DNA of 49,934 nucleotides, from positions 1 to 49,934 of the forward strand of contig SLGY01000128.1 in assembly GCA_007136425.1 (NCBI GenBank), written 5' to 3'. This DNA comes from Kiritimatiellia bacterium (lineage in GTDB: Bacteria > Verrucomicrobiota > Kiritimatiellia > SLAD01). Of the stretch, positions 45,466 to 49,934 are shown in pieces. A program made the translations under genes and the position numbers. The stretch's first letter is position 1; every line of letters begins with the position of its first letter. The notes under the pieces are model-generated. The model saw nothing but the letters and a program-made list of their open reading frames with translations. It did no database searches and was not told the origin of the DNA.

Positions 45466-46059
45466 TCATCTGCTGTATTCCTCCGCCAGATCGCCCTTCA
45501 GCTTGTCGAGGGCGTAATGCATGCGAGCCAGCGCAGTGTTGATGGATACGTTTTGAATCCGGGCGATCTCTTTAAAGCTCAAATCGCCCTCCATACGCAT
45601 CAGAAAGACCGCTTTCTGATCCGGTGGCAATCGGTTCACTGCCGTTCTGATCCGGCTTTTCATATCAGCATAATCCGCCTCGTCCGCGGGTGACGGCCCC
45701 GGCGAAGCCGTTCGTTCTTCCAATGTCGGTTCATCCTCTTTGCCTTCCTGCAAACTTGTATCCGGCTTTTTCTTGCGCGCCCGATCGATGATCAGGTTGT
45801 GTGCTATCCGAAAAAGCCAACTCAGGAAGCGGCGTTCCTTGAAGGTGTCGAGGTGGCGAATGGCGCGAATCCAGACTTCCTGAAAGATGTCATCCGCCTC
45901 ATCCCGTCCCTCCGTCATTCTGAGAATGAACCCGAACAATGGCCGACGATAGAACTCCACCATCTCGCCCAAAGCGCTCACATCGCCCTCGCGATATCGT
46001 GCAAGCCATTGTTTGTCTCTGTGTTCCATCCGCGTGCTTTCATAGCCCACTCCTTCCAT
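45466..46059 (-). CDS. ECF-type RNA polymerase sigma factor
   Basis: Directs RNA polymerase to stress or envelope promoters. Region 2 includes YRRPLFGFILRMTEGRDEADDI, FQEVWIRAIRHLDTF and FLSWLFRIAHNLIIDRARK; a charged linker follows. Region 4 has RLPPDQKAVFLMRMEGDLS and FKEIARIQNVSINTALARMH (helix-turn-helix). At 197 aa it is ECF-sized. The start is uncertain: ATG 46059 or ATG 46029 in frame. The best ribosome site serves an out-of-frame ATG at 46043. Followed by the anti-sigma and secreted-protein genes. Confidence 0.92.
   Translation of the reverse strand: MEGVGYESTRMEHRDKQWLARYREGDVSALGEMVEFYRRPLFGFILRMTEGRDEADDIFQEVWIRAIRHLDTFKERRFLSWLFRIAHNLIIDRARKKKPDTSLQEGKEDEPTLEERTASPGPSPADEADYADMKSRIRTAVNRLPPDQKAVFLMRMEGDLSFKEIARIQNVSINTALARMHYALDKLKGDLAEEYSR
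45978..46043 (-). CDS. Possible 21-residue leader ORF overlapping the sigma start
   Basis: ATG 46043 has a near-ideal AGGAG 6 bases upstream, better than either sigma start. It opens a +1-frame peptide beginning MKARGWNTETNNG that ends at TGA 45978, inside the sigma N-terminus. It may attenuate sigma translation, or may mark a sequencing indel. Unproven. Confidence 0.3.
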   Translation of the reverse strand: MKARGWNTETNNGLHDIARAM

Positions 46060-46162
46060 AAAACGGAGTGGTCCCCCATTTATTGCACAAAAAAAACGTT
46101 TGGACAGCCCGCAGGAATGATTTTGTTGTTTGCGTGTTTTGGAGCGGAGCCGTATAGTCTCA

Positions 46163-46185
46163 CCGTCGGACGTGGTGTCCGACGG
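46163..46185. promoter_or_regulatory. 9-bp perfect stem-loop upstream of the SUMF1-family gene
   Basis: CCGTCGGAC (46163-46171) and GTCCGACGG (46177-46185) around GTGGT. It lies in the divergent gap between the sigma gene and the SUMF1-family gene. It could be a binding site or leader hairpin; no T-run follows. Confidence 0.45.
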
Positions 46186-46349
46186 GTACCGGGAGGGGCG
46201 GTTACTGTATACTTTCCCCCTGTCCGTATGGCTCGATGACCCTTTGGCGGTATGGTCGCGGAATGCGATGGATGGCGAGGAGAAGCCGCGTCCGCCACAT
46301 GATTAAGGTTGAGCTTGCACATGGGATGCAGGTAGATGGTTTCGGGGCT

Positions 46350-47312
46350 ATGGCGCCAAAAACGCAAAAAAACAATTTGATCGCGCTGATCGTTTTGATT
46401 GTCGGCGGTACGGCGGCCGTGGGCGGTTGGTGGATGTCAAGGCCGTCCATTCAACCGTTTGTCCAGGAGCCCGGCCAGGCGGCTTACGCGGAGCAGAGCG
46501 GATTGCCGATAGAGAAAACGAACAGTGTCGGCATCGTCATGCGCCTTATCCCGCCGGGCACCTACCGGCGCGGCAGCCCGTTGGATGAGTATGGCAGGCG
46601 CGCGAACGAACGTCCGCACACCGTGCATATTCGGCACACGATCTATATGGCCGCCACCGAGACGACCCAACAGCAGTATGAGGAAATCATGGGAGCGAAT
46701 CCCAGCTCCGTGCGGGAAGGGCGCGAGCACACGCCGGTGGATTCCATGACATTCGGTGAGGCCGTAACCTTCTGTAACCGGCTCAGCGAACGGGAAGGTC
46801 TTGAACCGGTATATGAACAAGAGGGCAATGTATGGGTGGCATACCACGAGCGCAACGGTTACCGATTACCGCTCGAAGCCGAATGGGAATACGCCGCGCG
46901 CGCGACTACGGAGGACGCGTTTTACACGGGGCCTATCGAACCCAGATCTCAGGGACGCCGCAATCTTTGGCGCGCTGCCTGGTACTCGGACACGTCCCGC
47001 GGCCGCCCTCGGGAAGTCGGTCAAAGGGAACCGAACGGGTGGGGCCTCTATGACATCCTCGGCAATGTCTGGGAATGGTGCTGGGACTGGTATGCCGACT
47101 ACCCGTTAACATCCGATTTCGACCTGCGCGGACCCGAACGCAGCAACCAAGGGCGGGTCATTCGCGGCGGCGGCTGGTACGACCGCAAGGAGCGTTGCCG
47201 CGTCGCCTATCGCCGCTTTCATTTCCCCGCAGAACCCTTGAATATCCTTGGGTTTCGCGTCGTGCGCACGGTGATACCTCCTGACACGTGGCGGAACACC
47301 CCCCCGGAGTAG
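46350..47312 (+). CDS. Membrane-anchored SUMF1/FGE-sulfatase-family protein
   Basis: The family includes formylglycine-generating enzymes and EgtB/PvdO-type relatives, but most members have other or unknown roles. One N-terminal transmembrane helix (LIALIVLIVGGTAAVGGWW) anchors an outward C-type-lectin-like domain: TNSVGIVMRLIPPGTYRRGS, YMAATETTQQQYEEIMG, VTFCNRLSEREGLEPVY, YRLPLEAEWEYAARA, GLYDILGNVWEWCWDWY and VIRGGGWYDRKERCRVAYR, ending LGFRVVRT. The paired catalytic cysteines of true FGE are not apparent. Several in-frame ATGs exist upstream (46302, 46326); 46350 gives a natural short cytoplasmic tail. Upstream is the hairpin at 46163. Confidence 0.82.
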   Translation: MAPKTQKNNLIALIVLIVGGTAAVGGWWMSRPSIQPFVQEPGQAAYAEQSGLPIEKTNSVGIVMRLIPPGTYRRGSPLDEYGRRANERPHTVHIRHTIYMAATETTQQQYEEIMGANPSSVREGREHTPVDSMTFGEAVTFCNRLSEREGLEPVYEQEGNVWVAYHERNGYRLPLEAEWEYAARATTEDAFYTGPIEPRSQGRRNLWRAAWYSDTSRGRPREVGQREPNGWGLYDILGNVWEWCWDWYADYPLTSDFDLRGPERSNQGRVIRGGGWYDRKERCRVAYRRFHFPAEPLNILGFRVVRTVIPPDTWRNTPPE

Positions 47313-47342
47313 GGGGGCGCGTCTATTCGTGAGAAGAGGGGC

Positions 47343-48533
47343 TCAGCCGATCTTTCGAACCGTGCCGCGTTTTGCCAACTGTCCCAATAAGCCGACCGGA
47401 TCCTTCATACGGCTCGTCAACATCATGGCGGCAATGATAAACGGTTTCGCGCCGGCTTCCTTGTACGTTTCCAGTCGGTACCGCTCAAACACGGAATCGG
47501 ACACTTCCCCTTCCTTGCAGGAAACACCCGTGATATCTGCCGGAAGGCAATGCATGTATAGGGCTTTGCCGCTCTTGGTCAGCTTCATCTTCTCTTCCGT
47601 GCATTCCCAGTCCTTGTAATTCGCATTTTCAGCGAGGCAGGCTTGCTCAAGTTGTTTCAGCCCGTCCGTATCCTTCGCGCGCAAGAGCTCCGTACGTTTG
47701 CCCATCACATGGTAGGGGGCCCACGATTTCGGATACACGATATCCGCATCCTTGAACGCGTCTTCCATGGAGTTGCCATGCTCGAACGTCCCGCCGGATT
47801 CCGCTGCATTCTTATTCGCCACATCCACCACGTCGGGAATGAGATCATAATCGGGCGGATGCGCCAGGCTCACCTGCATGCCGAAACGGGTCATCAACCC
47901 GATAATCCCTTGAGGCACGGAAAGGGGTTTGCCGTAACTCGGCGAATAAGCCCAGGTCATCGCAATCTTCTTGCCTTTCAACTGATCCAAACCGCCGTAA
48001 TACTCCTTCAACCACATCAGATCGGCCATGGCCTGGGTGGGATGATCCACATCGCACTGCAGATTCACGATCGCAGGTCGTTGCGGCAGCACGCCGTTCC
48101 GATACCCGTCATCAAGCGCTTCAGCGACTTCCAGCATGTAGGTGTGTCCTGCGCCCAGATACATGTCATCGCGAATCCCGATCACCTCCGTCAGAAACGA
48201 GATCATATTGGCGGTTTCCCGGACCGTTTCTCCATGGGCGATCTGTGATTTCGTCTCATCGAGGTCCTGTACGGCCAGACCGAGCAGGTTGGAGGCTGAC
48301 GCAAAGGAAAACCGGGTGCGGGTGGATTGATCCCGGAAATTGGAAATGGCCAGCCCCGATTCGAAACAGCGTGCGGAGATATTGTTCCGATACAAGTCAC
48401 GCAAGGATTCCGCCACCAGCAGAACGGACTTCAACTCGGCCTCGGATTTATCCCATGTCAGCAGAAAATCCTTTTCATGCAGATCGGCGTTCAGGCCTTC
48501 CAACTCTTTCAAAAGACGATTCAATTCGGACAT
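47343..48533 (-). CDS. ygeW: Knotted carbamoyltransferase YgeW
   Basis: A carbamoyltransferase-fold protein of 396 aa. FRDQSTRTRFSFASASNLLG (carbamoyl phosphate site), DETKSQIAHGETVRETANM, IGIRDDMYLGAGHTYM, LQCDVDHPTQAMADLMWLKE, TWAYSPSYGKPLSVPQGIIG and YMHCLPADITGVSCKEGEV match E. coli YgeW closely rather than OTC or ATC. The physiological acceptor substrate was not settled to my knowledge. E. coli ygeW sits with ygeX, ygeY and arcC-like yqeA; none of these is present here, so it is an orphan in this window. ATG 48533 has AGGAGA upstream. Confidence 0.92.
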   Translation of the reverse strand: MSELNRLLKELEGLNADLHEKDFLLTWDKSEAELKSVLLVAESLRDLYRNNISARCFESGLAISNFRDQSTRTRFSFASASNLLGLAVQDLDETKSQIAHGETVRETANMISFLTEVIGIRDDMYLGAGHTYMLEVAEALDDGYRNGVLPQRPAIVNLQCDVDHPTQAMADLMWLKEYYGGLDQLKGKKIAMTWAYSPSYGKPLSVPQGIIGLMTRFGMQVSLAHPPDYDLIPDVVDVANKNAAESGGTFEHGNSMEDAFKDADIVYPKSWAPYHVMGKRTELLRAKDTDGLKQLEQACLAENANYKDWECTEEKMKLTKSGKALYMHCLPADITGVSCKEGEVSDSVFERYRLETYKEAGAKPFIIAAMMLTSRMKDPVGLLGQLAKRGTVRKIG

Positions 48534-48867
48534 AACGCGTATTCTCCTTTCCTGATAGGCGCACCGAACCTGCCGGCTCGGTTTCTAGACTGGCTAAATA
48601 TCATTCGATATCATTGCAACGGGCGAGTATAGTACAGGAAACGCATCCCGGGAAACCTTTTTTCCGTAAAGTGCCAAAAAACGCAGTGCTCGCCCGGCGC
48701 TCCGGGATTTCTGCTTGCCATAGCGTATGGGTAGGGTAGAGTGACGCCCGATCGATTCAAGCGGCTGTCGAGCGTGGAAAAGATAGCGCAAACGGTCAGG
48801 TCGGGACGGATCGACTTGGGTGGTGCGAATCGGTAGTTACGAAAAAACGTGTTGAAACCAATTAGGT
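48534..48867. promoter_or_regulatory. Intergenic region between ygeW and tRNA-Pro
   Basis: These 334 bases contain no supported gene. A small dyad ATATC-ATTC-GATAT lies near 48598-48611, about 65 bases before the ygeW start, and TATACT on the minus strand near 48632 could be its -10 box, but no good -35 is seen. Nothing else stands out. Confidence 0.3.
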
Positions 48868-48944
48868 CGGGGCGTGGCTCAGCCTGGTAGAGCGCTACGT
48901 TCGGGACGTAGAAGTCGCTGGTTCAAATCCAGTCGCCCCGACCA
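48868..48944 (+). tRNA. tRNA-Pro (anticodon CGG)
   Basis: Acceptor CGGGGCG/CGCCCCG is fully paired with C1, as usual for bacterial tRNA-Pro. D arm GCTC..GAGC, anticodon stem CTACG/CGTAG with loop TTCGGGA (CGG), T arm CTGG-TTCAAAT-CCAG, discriminator A and encoded CCA. Reads CCG codons. Confidence 0.96.
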
Positions 48945-49037
48945 GCCTTCACTTCTAATCGTCGAGGGCGACGATAATCCCCCGGCAGGCCGCCCCCTTC
49001 CCATGCCCAACCGGTGTCCAGTGATTGTGGCTTGTCT

Positions 49038-49934
49038 TTATCCGATCCCGCCGCTGGAGACGTCGCGCCAGCGGGTGTAAAGGGTGAGGGGTTGGGTGGG
49101 GCGTTCGTCGAGTTCGGGAATGGAAGCGATCCGGCCCGCGCATAGGTCGTCCAGTCGCGTGGCGAGTTCCAGCCAGCGCTGTTTGCGTGCGCCAATCCGA
49201 TTCTGGACCGTCTCAAAACCCTGCGGCTTGTTGCGACGCATCCATTGTCGCCGGAAGCTCCGGTTGCATTGCTCCAGTTTTTGCGGCATGCGGCGCGCCT
49301 GACGATAGAGTTTGGCCAGAGTGTCGATATCGCGCATCGCGTAGGCGTTGTCGAGAGCCAGGCGGAACTTGATGACCGCGCGAAGATAGTTGGTCACCAC
49401 CGTCCAATGCGCGAAGTCAATGGGCGTTTCCCGTTCGCGGACAGGTTTCAAACGACGCAACGCGCGATTGAACTGGCGCAGTACCCGTTGCCAATGATCC
49501 GCGCCTTTCAACGATTCGTTCTTCCAGTAGATGCCAAGCAAGGGATCGTCCCAAAAGAAGGAGGCCGGACAAATGGTCGTCTGGATTCCGTCCGCTTCAA
49601 CGACCTGATGCCAGTCGCCGCCGCACACGGCGCGGAAACGCTGGACCAACGCCTTTTCGTTTACGGGCCCGTCGCCGGAGACGGCGAGTTCGGCGGCCCA
49701 GGCGATGCCGGCGAGGGCGCTGTCGAATTCGCAGTAGGCACCGTCGTCGCCCCACAAGGTGAAGAAGAGTTCTTTCACGCCGCTCGTGCGGCAGGCCCGG
49801 ATGCAGGGCGGGACGTTGGCGGACGTTTTGTGGTGCGCGTACCAGAAATGGCCGCCCCAGGTCCAGATACCGGAGGCCATGACGGGTTCGTGTCCGAGAT
49901 CGCGATGCCGTTGCAGCCAGTCTTCATAGAAAGC
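49038..49934 (-). CDS. GH20-like beta-N-acetylhexosaminidase, N-terminus outside window
   Basis: The minus frame is open to the window edge, so only the C-terminal ~298 residues are seen. VMASGIWTWGGHFWYAHHKT, ACRTSGVKELFFTLWGDDGA and FDSALAGIAWAAELAVSG resemble the late barrel part of GH20 hexosaminidases (conserved Trp-rich strand and TLWGDDG loop). A helical C-terminal domain with many Arg follows (RQFNRALRRLKPVRERETP). An internal ATG at 49880 is not the true start, because coding continues upstream (FYEDWLQRHRD). The catalytic Asp-Glu pair lies outside, so family assignment is moderate. Confidence 0.65.
   Translation of the reverse strand, partial: AFYEDWLQRHRDLGHEPVMASGIWTWGGHFWYAHHKTSANVPPCIRACRTSGVKELFFTLWGDDGAYCEFDSALAGIAWAAELAVSGDGPVNEKALVQRFRAVCGGDWHQVVEADGIQTTICPASFFWDDPLLGIYWKNESLKGADHWQRVLRQFNRALRRLKPVRERETPIDFAHWTVVTNYLRAVIKFRLALDNAYAMRDIDTLAKLYRQARRMPQKLEQCNRSFRRQWMRRNKPQGFETVQNRIGARKQRWLELATRLDDLCAGRIASIPELDERPTQPLTLYTRWRDVSSGGIG

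Noticed and set aside
48874-49080. Short plus-strand open frame covering tRNA-Pro
   Set aside because: The sequence folds as a complete tRNA with CCA; coding is not credible.

Overview
The window reads as chromosome from a Gram-negative bacterium. Visible envelope traits are a TolC/RND efflux operon, LPS heptose genes, secreted proteins with signal peptides and a Tat-exported superoxide dismutase. Composition is moderately GC-rich. Gene density is high and almost everything is housekeeping or core metabolism. Tandem-domain nucleoside diphosphate kinase, GH31 and GH20 hydrolases, a SUMF1-family protein, YgeW and an STN-only secreted protein suggest a PVC-type lineage (Kiritimatiellota/Verrucomicrobiota-like). 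That placement is inference; no rRNA or other phylogenetic marker was tested.

Layout. 1-2288 (minus): methionine synthesis, metY then metX, with metX cut by the window edge. 2551-12889 (plus): DEAD-box RNA helicase, SufE, Tat-exported Mn-type SOD, GH31 glycosidase, a DUF4139 protein with a small membrane protein, L-2-hydroxyglutarate oxidase and lysine 2,3-aminomutase. 13219-17253: rRNA m5C methyltransferase (minus), then a double-domain NDK, an aspartate/aromatic aminotransferase and tRNA-Lys. 17273-23793 (minus): a tight operon tetR-tolC-adaptor-RND-doxX. 23963-24722: an STN-domain secreted protein, then a nested pair of palindromic mobile-like repeats. 24917-28733 (plus): icd, heptose-1-P adenylyltransferase, hldD and an AI-2E permease, with 4-base overlaps at the first two joins.

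28900-33593 (minus): a small membrane protein, leuS, metF, an HU-type protein with a clear terminator, and a DUF212 protein. 33702-40953: cytoplasmic Mn-type SOD, GltS-like symporter, MFS exporter (minus), GT4 glycosyltransferase, purine permease (minus) and serC. 41029-43075 (minus): tRNA-Arg, a zinc-ribbon membrane protein, FtsB/DivIC and enolase. 43183-44150: nadD-rsfS. 44158-46059 (minus): an ECF sigma factor, a likely anti-sigma factor and a secreted helical protein. 46350 onward: a membrane-anchored SUMF1-family protein, YgeW, tRNA-Pro and the C-terminal part of a GH20-like hexosaminidase cut by the window edge.

I found no CRISPR array, prophage, defence island or clearly new multi-gene system. 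The most unusual items are the nested hairpin elements at 24466-24722 with apparent target duplications, the half-degenerate double NDK, the sigma/anti-sigma/helical-protein cassette with an out-of-frame start overlapping the sigma start, and a long AT-rich dyad at 28781-28818.
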